Source: Xanthobacteraceae bacterium (GTDB lineage: Bacteria; Pseudomonadota; Alphaproteobacteria; Rhizobiales; Xanthobacteraceae). From it: a stretch of 64,000 nucleotides of DNA. Below, piece after piece: positions 9,207 through 19,100 of the stretch. The translations under genes and the position numbers were made by a program. How positions within the stretch are numbered: the first letter of the stretch is position 1; every line of letters begins with the position of its first letter. Below the pieces are notes generated by a model that saw only the letters and a program-made list of their open reading frames with translations, made no database searches and had not been told where the DNA came from. Location: contig JASHPW010000114.1 in NCBI GenBank assembly GCA_030037895.1, positions 1-64,000 on the forward strand. Direction: 5' to 3'.

Positions 9207-10559
9207 TCACGGCTGACGCAGGCGGTCGAGCACGCTGATCGAGGCGAAGCCGTCGGGGATTTGGCCGGTCGCGACCTGGAAATTGCGGACGGCGCCGCGG
9301 GTGCGCGGGCCGAGGAGGCCGTCGGGCTCCCCGACATCGTAGCCGCGGTGCGCCAGCAGCCGCTGCAGCTCATAGCGCTCGGCGACGGTGAGCGCGCGCT
9401 CCTCGCGCGGCCAGCCGTGCAGCAGCGGGCCGTCGCCGCGCAGCCGGTCGGCGAGGCGGCCGATGGCGAGCGCATAGGCTTCCGCCGGATTGTATTTCAT
9501 GATGACGCGGAAATTGCGCAGCATCAGGAAGGCGGGGCCGCGCGCTCCCGCGGGCAGGAAGAGATAAGCGCGATCGGAAGGCCGCGGAAACGGCTTGTCG
9601 GCGGCGCGCCGCACGCCGAGCGCCTGCCATTGCCGCACCGTCATCTGCCGCGCAGGGTCGGCGAGGAGATAATCGAACTTTTGCGGCAGCACGACCTCGT
9701 AGCCCCAGCTTTGGCCGCGCGCCCAGCCGTCCATTTTCAGATTGTTGGCGGTGGAGGCGAGCAGGTCGGCGACCGAGTCGACGACATCGCGCCGTCCGTC
9801 GCCGTCGAAATCGACCGCATAGCGCTTGAACGAGGTCGGCATGAATTGCGTCGGACCAAAGGCGCCGGCCCAGGAGCCGATCAAATGCTCGGGGGCGACA
9901 TCGCCGTGCTGCAAAATCTCGAGCGCGGACAGGAACTCCTCGCGGAAATAATCGCGGCGGCGGCCGACGCAGGCGAGCGTCGCCGTCGAGCGGACGACCG
10001 GGCGGTCGCCGCCCATGGTGCCGTAATTCGATTCGACGCCCCAGATCGCCGCGAGGATGTGGCGGTCGACGCCATAGGCGCGCTCGACCGCGGCGAACAG
10101 GGGCGCATAGTGCGTCAAGAGCTCGCGCCCGCGGGCGATGCGCTCGTCGCTCACCAGGAGGTCGAGATAGTCCCAGGTCGATTTGGTGAATTCCGGCTGC
10201 GCATCGAGCAAATCCATGATTCCCAAGTCCGGCGTCAGCCCGGCGGTGAAGCGCTCGAAATTCGCCCGCGTGACGCCGCGCCGCTCGGCTTGCGGCCACA
10301 ATGCGGCGAGGCAATCGCCGAACGCGGCGGCGGCGGCGCGGATCGCGTCGGCGGTCATCAATGGACTGCCCGAAGCGCCCGATTGCCCGCTCCATTCGCG
10401 GTCGCCGGTGTCTGGCGCGGGAACCGAGCCGGTCGCCGGCGGTTGAAACATCCGCATCAGCCAATTGTCGGGCTTGTCCTGTGCCCGCGCAGCGCCGGCA
10501 AGGCCGACGACGATGAGCGACGCCGCGGCAAGGCGAAGAATGGTCGGGGGATTTACCAT
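9207..10559 (-). CDS. Lytic murein transglycosylase (MltB family) with C-terminal peptidoglycan-binding domain
   Basis: Signal peptide from MVNPPTILRLAAASLIVVGLAGAARAQ; AIWGVESNYG...GSWAGAFGPTQFMPTSFKRYAVDFDGDGRRD; C-term YELQRLLAHRGYDVGEPDGLLGPRTRGAVRNFQ. Confidence 0.92.
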   Translation of the reverse strand: MVNPPTILRLAAASLIVVGLAGAARAQDKPDNWLMRMFQPPATGSVPAPDTGDREWSGQSGASGSPLMTADAIRAAAAAFGDCLAALWPQAERRGVTRANFERFTAGLTPDLGIMDLLDAQPEFTKSTWDYLDLLVSDERIARGRELLTHYAPLFAAVERAYGVDRHILAAIWGVESNYGTMGGDRPVVRSTATLACVGRRRDYFREEFLSALEILQHGDVAPEHLIGSWAGAFGPTQFMPTSFKRYAVDFDGDGRRDVVDSVADLLASTANNLKMDGWARGQSWGYEVVLPQKFDYLLADPARQMTVRQWQALGVRRAADKPFPRPSDRAYLFLPAGARGPAFLMLRNFRVIMKYNPAEAYALAIGRLADRLRGDGPLLHGWPREERALTVAERYELQRLLAHRGYDVGEPDGLLGPRTRGAVRNFQVATGQIPDGFASISVLDRLRQP

Positions 10560-10657
10560 GGCGGACGGTCTCGACTGCCGCAGATCGCTATTGCGGCCTC
10601 GATCAGTAGTCGCATGAACGGGCACCTGCTATGCTGCCGCTTGCCCCAGGGCACTGC

Positions 10658-11551
10658 ATGAAACTGGTCCGCAAAGCTGTCTTTCCCGTGGCTGGGCTCG
10701 GCACCCGGTTCCTGCCGGCGACCAAGGCCATGCCGAAGGAGATGCTGCCGGTCGTCGACCGGCCGCTCATTCAGCACGTGGTCGACGAGGCGCGCCAGGC
10801 CGGAATCGAGCATTTCATCTTTGTCACCGGCCGCAACAAGAGCGTCATCGAGGACCATTTCGACCGCCAGTTCGAGCTGGAAATGACGCTGCTGGAGCGC
10901 CAGAAGCACGAAGCGCTCGATTTCCTCAACGAGGATCTGCCGGAGCCGGGGTCGACCAGTTTTACCCGCCAGCAGGAGCCGCTCGGGCTCGGCCATGCGG
11001 TGTGGTGTGCGCGCGAGCTTATCGGCCGCGAGCCGTTCGCGCTCCTGTTGCCGGACGTTCTCGTCCAACACGAGCGCGGCTGTCTCGCGCAGATGATCGA
11101 TGCCGCGCGCGACGTCGGCGGCGGGGCCAACATCGTGGCCGTCGAGGAAGTGCCGCGCGAGCGCGTGAATCAATACGGCGTCGTCGGGGTGGGCGCCGCC
11201 AAGGGCCGGATGTTCGCGATCACCAGCATGGTGGAGAAACCCGCGCGCGAGCGCGCGCCGTCGAATCTCATCCTCACCGGCCGCTACATCCTGCAGCCGG
11301 AAATCCTCGGGATTTTGGCGACGCAAGAGCGCGGCGCCGGCGGCGAGATTCAGCTGACCGACGCCATGATCGAGCTATCCCGCACCCAGCCGTTCTACGG
11401 CTTGAAGTTCGACGGCCGCAGCTTCGATTGCGGCTCGAAGATCGGCTTTCTCGCCGCCAACGTCTCCTACGCGCTGGCGCGTGACGACATCGCGCCTGGC
11501 TTTCGCGCCGAGATCAAGAAAATCCTCGCCGAGATCAACGGCGGCTCATGA
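10658..11551 (+). CDS. galU: UTP-glucose-1-phosphate uridylyltransferase
   Basis: [60 protein letters not shown]. Confidence 0.95.
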   Translation: MKLVRKAVFPVAGLGTRFLPATKAMPKEMLPVVDRPLIQHVVDEARQAGIEHFIFVTGRNKSVIEDHFDRQFELEMTLLERQKHEALDFLNEDLPEPGSTSFTRQQEPLGLGHAVWCARELIGREPFALLLPDVLVQHERGCLAQMIDAARDVGGGANIVAVEEVPRERVNQYGVVGVGAAKGRMFAITSMVEKPARERAPSNLILTGRYILQPEILGILATQERGAGGEIQLTDAMIELSRTQPFYGLKFDGRSFDCGSKIGFLAANVSYALARDDIAPGFRAEIKKILAEINGGS

Positions 11552-11581
11552 CGTTAGGAATATGACGGTCATTATCACGCC

Positions 11582-13504
11582 TCAGCGCTGCAGATGCAGG
11601 CCGAGGAGGAACGAGGTCCCGGTGTAGGCGAGGCCGGGCGTGGTGGAAAGTTGCCAGTCCTGCCGCACTTCGCCTCTGACTTGCACCTCGCGCGTCAGTT
11701 TGTAGGTGAGCCCGGCGGACAGGAAATAGCGGGTGTCCTGGAGGGTGGAGCCGACATAATCGTCGGTGCCGTAGCCGGCTTTCAGCGTGCCGATGAGCCG
11801 GAGCAGGAAGGCGTGGTCGACCTGCAGATTGAGATCGCGACTGAATTCGCCCGAGGCGCCATCGACGATCGTTTCGTAGACCTGTGAAGCGGCGGAGAGC
11901 TTGGCGCTCGTCAACGCGGTCGCCTGCCAGATCAGCGAGCCGTCGGCGATAAGTCCGCTGATGTCCGGCAGCGTCGGGTCCTTGTAGGAGCGCTCGACGT
12001 AGCCGCCGGCCACCTCTCCGGTGAGCGAGCCGAACAGGTCGACGTCGGCGCCCGCTTTCGCGGTGGTGCCCACCGAGTCGCGCTGCAACCCGTTGCGATC
12101 GAATGCCTCGCCGTGGATGCGCTCGTCCTCCTGCACCTCGACGAACGGCTTCAATCCGGGATCGAGATCGTAGGCGAGACGCAGGATGCCGGTGTATTGG
12201 TCGAAGTTGCGGTCGGCGTTGCTTGACTCTTCGCCATTGGTCAAGAGCGAGTCGTCGTAGACGGCGCTGTCGAATGTGCCTTTGACCGTCACCGAAAACC
12301 GGTTGAACGTCTGGATCACGCCGAGCGTGCCGCCGAGGTCGGTGTCGATCGGCAGCCTGGCGAGCTGGGCTTGCAGGTTCGGGCTCCCCGGATTGTCGGT
12401 CGTGAGCAGGAAGCGGCTCTCGACAATGATCTGGGTATCGCGCGCGACGTCGATGCGGCCGTCAATCTTGGAATTGAAATAGGGGACGTTGAGCGAGGGG
12501 ACGAGATTGTCGCCGTACTCGGTGTAGGAGCCGCTGATGTCGGCGGTGAGCGAATGGCGATCCCAATCGGAGCGGACTTGCAGTTCCGGCGTCTCGACCA
12601 AAAAGGGCGCGCCGGAAGCGCCGTTCGCACGTTCGGGATTGGTATTGTATCCGCCCGACACATCGAGCGACGGCAGCAGGAGGAACGAGCCGGCGCGAAT
12701 GCCGAGCGCCGCATAAGGATCGCCCGCGGCGATCGGCAATGGCCGTGGCGGCAGCATTCCCAGCGGAACGGTGTTGGGCGGTGGTTCGGTCGGCGGCGGC
12801 GTGTTCGCCCAGTAGTCGAAATATTCCGGCGGCGGAACGGGCACGACGGCGCCGGGCCGATTGGCGGCCGCCACGGGATGCACCTCCGGCGGCGGATTGC
12901 TCAGCGGCGGCGGCTCCGGCGGCGGCGGCACGACCGCGCCGGGCCGCGCCGCGGCCTTCTTCGGGTGGATCTCCGACGGCGGCGGCTTTTTGCCGGCGGG
13001 AGGCTCGGGCGGCGCGGCGGGCTCGGGCGGCGTCAACGTCGGCACCGGCTCGAATACTGTTTCCGGGGGCGCGACTTCGCTCTCTGGCAGAGGGGTCTGC
13101 GCCAGCCTTTTGCGCCGCGGCCGATTGCTGGAATCAAAGCCCGTGTCGCCGGCGCCGAAGCCAGTCGGACTGCCATAGATCGGCGTCGCGCCGATGCGGG
13201 ACGGTTCCGTGAACTTGCCGGGCGGCGGCGCTTCGCTTGCCGGCGGCGTCTTTTCGCCCGGACGATGAAAGCGCGGCGGCGTGGTCGGGTTGCCTTCGAG
13301 CGACGGCTGCAGCAGGTCGGTGCCGACAGCGGTCGCCGGCATCTGCGCCACACTCGTCACCGGCAAAAGCGCGACCGCCGCGGCAACCGCGAAGCCGCTG
13401 GCGCTGCGCACGCATCGGCCGCGGGTCAACGGCGCCCTCCTCGCGATCGAGGCGCGCACCGTCCCGCCGTCCGCGTCACCTCGGGAGTCGCCAAGGCCAA
13501 CCAC
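11582..13504 (-). CDS. Outer-membrane beta-barrel protein with proline-rich N-terminal segment
   Basis: 640 aa; PPP/PPE-rich region then alternating beta-strand-like C-terminal half ending in LLGLHLQR. Confidence 0.75.
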   Translation of the reverse strand: MVGLGDSRGDADGGTVRASIARRAPLTRGRCVRSASGFAVAAAVALLPVTSVAQMPATAVGTDLLQPSLEGNPTTPPRFHRPGEKTPPASEAPPPGKFTEPSRIGATPIYGSPTGFGAGDTGFDSSNRPRRKRLAQTPLPESEVAPPETVFEPVPTLTPPEPAAPPEPPAGKKPPPSEIHPKKAAARPGAVVPPPPEPPPLSNPPPEVHPVAAANRPGAVVPVPPPEYFDYWANTPPPTEPPPNTVPLGMLPPRPLPIAAGDPYAALGIRAGSFLLLPSLDVSGGYNTNPERANGASGAPFLVETPELQVRSDWDRHSLTADISGSYTEYGDNLVPSLNVPYFNSKIDGRIDVARDTQIIVESRFLLTTDNPGSPNLQAQLARLPIDTDLGGTLGVIQTFNRFSVTVKGTFDSAVYDDSLLTNGEESSNADRNFDQYTGILRLAYDLDPGLKPFVEVQEDERIHGEAFDRNGLQRDSVGTTAKAGADVDLFGSLTGEVAGGYVERSYKDPTLPDISGLIADGSLIWQATALTSAKLSAASQVYETIVDGASGEFSRDLNLQVDHAFLLRLIGTLKAGYGTDDYVGSTLQDTRYFLSAGLTYKLTREVQVRGEVRQDWQLSTTPGLAYTGTSFLLGLHLQR

Positions 13505-13663
13505 CGTCTAGGAGCTGCGCCGACGCCGCCGACGCCCCGGTACAGCAGCCGCGCGACGACCCGCACGGGCCGCCGAGCGGCACCCGATCGTTAACGGAGT
13601 TAGAACGGATATGGTTAACGGCAGGTTGATCGCGGCCGCGCCGTGCTCATCACCGCGCGGCGA

Positions 13664-14860
13664 TCACACCCAGCCTTTCAGCTCGCGCATGGCGAGCCGC
13701 CTGATCAACAGCATGCCGGCCTCGCTGTCGTTGAGGCACGGTATGGCGGCGAAATTCTGCCCGCCGTGGCGCTTGAACACGCGCGCGTTCTCGACCGCGA
13801 TCTCCTCCAGCGTCTCCAGGCAATCGGCGGCAAAGCCCGGCGTGATCACGACGAGGTTCTTCACGCCCTTCTTGGCGAGCGCCTTCACGGTCTTGATCGT
13901 GTAGGGCTTGAGCCATTCCCCGCGGCCGAAGCGCGATTGGAACGTCAGCATCAGCTTCCCTTCATCGAAGCCGAGCCGCTCGCGCAACAGCTCCGTGGTG
14001 CGCACGCATTGGCTGTCGTAGGGATCGCCCTTGAGCACGTACTCCTTGGGCATGCCGTGATAGGAGGCAAGGATCACCTCGGGCGCGAATGGCAACGCCT
14101 TGAGCCCGGCCTCAAGCGAGGACGCCAGCGCCTCGATGTAATACGGATCGTCATAATAAGCGGGCAGCACGCGCAGCGCCGGCTGCCGGCGCAGCCGCAT
14201 CAGCAAGCGGAACACCTCGTCGCACACCGTCGCGGTCGTCGCCGCCGCATATTGCGGATAGAGCGGCATGATCAGAATGCGCTCGCAGCCGCGCGCCAGC
14301 AGCGCCTCGAGCCGCGAGGCGATCGAAGGAGTGGCGTAGCGCATCGCCCAGTCGACGACGACGTGCTTGCCGAGCGGTTCGAGAATGCCGGCGAGCTTTT
14401 CCGCCTGCGCACGCGTGATGGTCTTGAACGGCGATTCGTCCTTCTCCCGGTTCCAGATTTTTTTGTAGTCGCGTGCGCGGCGCCGCGACCGCAACGGCAG
14501 GATGATGCCGTTGAGCACCATTCTCCAAAGCAGGGTGTCCTTCTCGATCACGCGCGGATCGCTGAGGAACTCTCGCAGATAGCGGCGAAGAGCAGGCGGA
14601 TTGGCGGCGTCCGGCGTGCCGAGATTGACGAGGAGCACGCCGATTTTGGCGGCGGCCGGCGCCGCTTCGCCCGTCAGCGCTGCATCTGCCGCCGGCTTGT
14701 CCACGGGCGCACCTTCGGCGATGGCGGGAGCCGTTACTATCGGCACGTTCTCCGCCGCGGCTGTCGCGGCGTTTTCCGCTCCGCGGCTCACGGCAGGCGG
14801 AGCCGGCGGCTCCCCGATCGGCTCACTCGCGTTGCCCGGCGTGGACGGCGTGTCGGTCAT
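13664..14860 (-). CDS. hemH: Ferrochelatase
   Basis: KIGVLLVNLGTPDAANPPALRRYLREFLSDPRVIE...ILASYHGMPKEYVLKGDPY...LTFQSRFGRGEWLKPYT. Likely start MTDTPSTPGNASE at 14860. Confidence 0.93.
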   Translation of the reverse strand: MTDTPSTPGNASEPIGEPPAPPAVSRGAENAATAAAENVPIVTAPAIAEGAPVDKPAADAALTGEAAPAAAKIGVLLVNLGTPDAANPPALRRYLREFLSDPRVIEKDTLLWRMVLNGIILPLRSRRRARDYKKIWNREKDESPFKTITRAQAEKLAGILEPLGKHVVVDWAMRYATPSIASRLEALLARGCERILIMPLYPQYAAATTATVCDEVFRLLMRLRRQPALRVLPAYYDDPYYIEALASSLEAGLKALPFAPEVILASYHGMPKEYVLKGDPYDSQCVRTTELLRERLGFDEGKLMLTFQSRFGRGEWLKPYTIKTVKALAKKGVKNLVVITPGFAADCLETLEEIAVENARVFKRHGGQNFAAIPCLNDSEAGMLLIRRLAMRELKGWV

Positions 14861-15033
14861 TGTCTGAATATACGCGATTGCGGGTCGTATTGCATGCATG
14901 CAAATGCTGCGGCCATGCGCCGATCGCAAGGGAACAGGAGACGGTGGCAAATCGACGGCCAGTCTCAATATGGCCCCATTCGCTGCATTGAGATGGGCGC
15001 GACACGTCGCCTTTTCAGTCAAAAGGAACAACC

Positions 15034-15270
15034 ATGGTTCGCAGTTTTTGCCTCGTGATTTCCCTGCTCGCGGTCTCAAGCGTCGCCTGGGCCGACAACA
15101 ATCAGTTCCGGCCGCACGGCACGGCCGAGGAAAGAGCCTGCCGAGGCGACGCGCATCGTTTCTGCAGGGACGAGATTCCGGACCAATTTCGCGTGGCGTC
15201 TTGCCTGCAGATCCATCGCGACCATATCAGTCGTGCCTGCCGTTCGGTGCTGGAAGGTCACGGCATGTGA
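15034..15270 (+). CDS. Small secreted cysteine-rich-repeat protein
   Basis: 78 aa; signal peptide MVRSFCLVISLLAVSSVAWA then ACRGDAHRFCRDEIPDQFRVASCLQIHRDHISRACRSVL (GLG1-like Cys-rich spacing). Confidence 0.7.
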   Translation: MVRSFCLVISLLAVSSVAWADNNQFRPHGTAEERACRGDAHRFCRDEIPDQFRVASCLQIHRDHISRACRSVLEGHGM

Positions 15271-15426
15271 GCCTGGCCAAGCCGCGGCGGCCGTTCAAGA
15301 ACAGGTACTGATCGAAATCCGCCACGACCGGGTGCGGGTCGGCGTTGCTGAGCCATGCCCGGGCGGGTTCGCGGCTTGCCGCCGAGATGTTATGATCCAC
15401 GTCGTGGAGACAGCCGAGAGAATCCG

Positions 15427-16014
15427 ATGGCTGAGCCCAAGCTGCATCGCATGAGCGAAGACGAGTTCTTCGCCTGGCAGGAAAAGCAGGATCGCCTTTA
15501 CGAACTCGTCAACGGCCTTCCGGTCCTGCCGCTGAAGATGATGACCGGCGCTTCGCAGGCGCATGATCGCGCGGTGGTGAACATTATTCGCTCGCTCGGC
15601 AATCAGCTCCGTGGCGGGCCGTGCCGGCCGACGACCGATGATCTCGCCGTGCGTATTCCCGCCGGCAACGTTCGCCGTCCCGACGTGACCGTCGAGTGCG
15701 GTCAGGCCGGGAGGCGCGACATGGCCGTGCGCGACCCGCGCGTCGTCATCGAGGTGCTCTCGCCGAGCACGATGAGCTTCGATCGATTCAAGAAGGTTGT
15801 CGAGCACCAAACGGTCGGCACGCTTACTCATATCCTTCTGATCGATACGGAAGTGCCGCGCGTCGACGTTCTGTCCCGCTCGGGGACCGAGACGTGGACC
15901 AGCACGCGCTACGAAGGCCTCGATGCCAAGGTCGATTTGTCCGCGATCAATGCCTCGCTCGACCTCGCCGAGGTTTTCGAAGGAATAGAGTTTGGCGAAG
16001 CTTCAAGAGCATGA
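15427..16014 (+). CDS. Uma2 family (DUF820, PD-(D/E)XK-like) endonuclease
   Basis: RMSEDEFFAWQEKQDRLYELVNG...RRPDVTVECG...DPRVVIEVLSPSTMSFDRFKK. Confidence 0.85.
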   Translation: MAEPKLHRMSEDEFFAWQEKQDRLYELVNGLPVLPLKMMTGASQAHDRAVVNIIRSLGNQLRGGPCRPTTDDLAVRIPAGNVRRPDVTVECGQAGRRDMAVRDPRVVIEVLSPSTMSFDRFKKVVEHQTVGTLTHILLIDTEVPRVDVLSRSGTETWTSTRYEGLDAKVDLSAINASLDLAEVFEGIEFGEASRA

Positions 16015-16129
16015 TCCGGACAAGCCTGCCCCGGACGTGATCCGGAGTGGAAACCGGTCTTCCGAAAAGATCGTACGCCAAGAAGCTGGAGCACGACCCG
16101 ATTCAATGTGATCGGATTGCGCTCCAGCC
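16006..16129. repeat. Dispersed two-hairpin intergenic repeat, copy A (divergent member)
   Basis: Reverse strand GGAGCGCAATCCGATC...GTGCTCCAGCTT...TTCGGAAGACCGGTTTCCACT...CCGGATCATGCTC; same architecture as copies B-D. Confidence 0.7.
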
Positions 16130-19100
16130 TTATTCCGCCGCTTTGAGCAGCGGCGGCGCGCCGGAGCGGAATTGCTCGAGCAAAGCCGCTTCGTCGGCCT
16201 TGGCGGCGGCGAGATGGCGTTGCTTGACGTGGCCGAAACCGCGAATTTTTTCCGGGATCGCGGCGAGGCCGACGGCGAGATGGTGATTGTCGGGCGCAAG
16301 CTTCCCCAACACCATATCGAGCATCGACTCGTAATCCTCGATCAGCTTGCGCTCAGTACGGCGCTCCAGCGAGCGGCCGAACGGATCGAACGGCGTGCCG
16401 CGCAGGAATTTGAGCTTCGCCAGCAGCCGCAAGGCCGGCATGAGCCAGGGGCCGAAGCTCATCTTGCGCGGCAGGCCGGTCGTCCGGTCGCGCCGCGCGA
16501 TGAGCGGCGGCGCGAGATGAAACTCGAAGCGCAGATTCTCACCGTCGAACTCGGCCGCGACCTGCCTGCGGAACGAGCCGTCGGTATAGAGCCGCGCCAC
16601 TTCGTATTCGTCCTTGTAGGCCATCAGCTTGAACAAATACCGCGCCACCGCCTCGGCAAGCCCGCACTTGCCCGGCGCGCGCGCGGCCTCGGCCGCCTTC
16701 GCCTTGTCGACCCAGGCGCGGTAGCGCGCCGCATAGGCGGCGTCCTGATAAGCGGCAAGGAATTCCGCCCGCCGCTCGACCGTCTCGTCGAAGGATTGGG
16801 ATAGCCGCCGCGCATCGCTGGTCACTGCGGCAGCGGGTTGTGCCAGGGCCTCGACTCGATCGCGGTCGATCGCGGCGCGGCGGCCCCAGTGAAAGGCGGC
16901 CCGGTTCATGGCCACGGCCTCGCCGTTGAGCTCGATCGCCCGCTCGATCGCCGCGGCCGAGAGCGGAATCGCGCCGAGTTGATAGGCATAGCCGACGAGG
17001 ACCATGTTGGCGCCGATCGCCTGGCCGAACAAAGCGGTCGCCACGCGCGTGGCGTCGATGAAATGCGTCTTGTCGCGGCCGGCATCGGCCAGAATGGTCC
17101 GCTTGAGCCGCTCGCCGGGCAGCGAAAAATCGGCGTTGCGGGTGAATTCGCCGGGCAGGAATTCCGCCGTGTTGACCACCATCTCGGTGGTGCCGAGCTT
17201 GACCGCGGCGAGTATCTTGCGCGTACCCGCAACCACGATGTCGCCGCCGAGCACGAGGTCGGCGCGCCCGGCCGCCACGCGGATCGCATGAATGGCCTGC
17301 GGATTCTCGGCGATGCGTATGTAGCTGAACACGGCGCCGCCCTTTTGCGCGAGGCCGGCCATGTCGAGCACGCCGATGCCCTTGCCTTCGAGATGCGCGG
17401 CCATGCCCAATATGCCGCCGATGGTGACGACGCCGGTGCCGCCGACGCCGGTGACGATGATGTTGTAGGTCTGCGCGATGGCCGGCAGCGTCGGATCTGG
17501 CAGCGCCGGCAACTCGTGATCGGCGGCGACGCCGACGCCCCGCTTCAGCTTGGCGCCGTGCACGGTGACGAACGAGGGACAGAATCCCTTGATGCAGGAA
17601 AAGTCCTTGTTGCAGCTCGACTGATCGATGGTGCGCTTGCGGCCCCATTCGGTCTCCAGCGGCTGCACCGAGACGCAGTTCGACTGCACGCCGCAATCGC
17701 CGCAACCCTCGCATACCAGCTCGTTGATGATGACGCGCTTGTCGGGATCGGGGTAGGTGCGGCGCTTGCGGCGGCGGCGCTTCTCCGCCGCGCAGGTCTG
17801 GTCGTAGATCAGAACGGTGACGCCGGCAATTCCGGCAAGCTCCTTCTGCACCGCGATCAAATCATCGCGGTGGTGGATGGTGAGGCCGGCCGGCCATTGC
17901 GTGCCGGGCGGATATTTGTCCGGTTCGTCGGTCACGATGACGACGCGCTTGGCGCCCTCGGCGGCGACCTGACGCGCGACTTGCGGCACGGTAAGCCCGC
18001 CGTCATTGGCCTGACCGCCGGTCATGGCCACGGCGTCGTTGAACAAGATCTTATAGGTGATGTTGGTGTTCGAGGCGATCGCGGCGCGGATCGCCATATA
18101 GCCGGAATGGTTATAGGTGCCGTCGCCCAAATTCTGAAAAACGTGAGGGCGCGTGGAGAACGGCGCCTCGCCGATCCAGTTGGCGCCCTCGCCGCCCATT
18201 TGCGTGTAACCGAGCGTGGAGCGGTCCATCCACTGCGCCATGAAATGACAACCGATGCCGGCATAGGCGCGCATGCCTTCCGGCACCACGGTCGAGGTGT
18301 TGTGTGGGCAGCCGGAGCAGAAATAGGGAATGCGTTGCGCGATGTCGCGCGTCTCCGCGGCGACGCGCTGGAACTCCTTCAAGCGCGCCACGCGTCGCGC
18401 GATGTCGTCGTTGCGATGATATTTCAACAGCCGATCGCCGATGCAGATCGCGACCTCGTTGGGATCGAGCGCGCCCTTGACCGGGAACAGCCAATTGCCC
18501 TGCTCGTCCTTCTTGCCGATGCAGATCGGCTGGTTCGCCGTGCCGTAAAGCTCCTCGCGCACCTGCACCTCGATGAGCGAGCGCTTCTCCTCGACGACGA
18601 TGACGCGATCGAGCCCGGCGGCGAACTCCTTGAGCTCGCGCTGGCTCAGCGGCCACGGGCAGGCCACCTTGTAGAGGCGAATGCCGAGTTCGTTGCACTT
18701 GACCTCGTCGATGCCGAGCTCGTCGAACGCCTGGCGGACGTCGAGGTAGCTCTTGCCGGTGGTGATGATGCCGATCTTCGGATCGCGGCCGCCGGAGGTG
18801 ATGGTGCGGTTGAGCTTGTTGGCGCGCACGAAGGCGAGCATGGCGTCGCGCTTGAAGTCGTGCAGCCGCGCTTCCTGCGCCAGGATCGGATCGCCGAGGC
18901 GGATATTGAGGCCGCCGTCCGGCATGGGGAAATCGCTCGGAATGACGATGGCGACGCGATCGAGGCTGCCGTCGATCGCCGCCGTCGATTCGATCGTTTC
19001 ATGCATGGTCTTGAGCGCAACCCAGGCGCCGGTAAAGCGCGACATCGCCCAGCCATAGAGGCCGTAATCGAGGACTTCCTGCACGCCGGCCGGGTTCAGG

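Noticed and set aside
9261-10661. 466-aa + ORF (and similar antisense ORFs at 1272..2609, 4771..6483, 13643..15058, 20127..22016, 28079..29476, 29539..30882, 59819..61288)
   Set aside because: All opposite well-identified genes; GC-driven open frames without recognisable motifs.
15271-15426. Toxin-antitoxin or defence role for the Uma2 gene
   Set aside because: Uma2/DUF820 proteins are common singletons; no partner gene or defence neighbours here.
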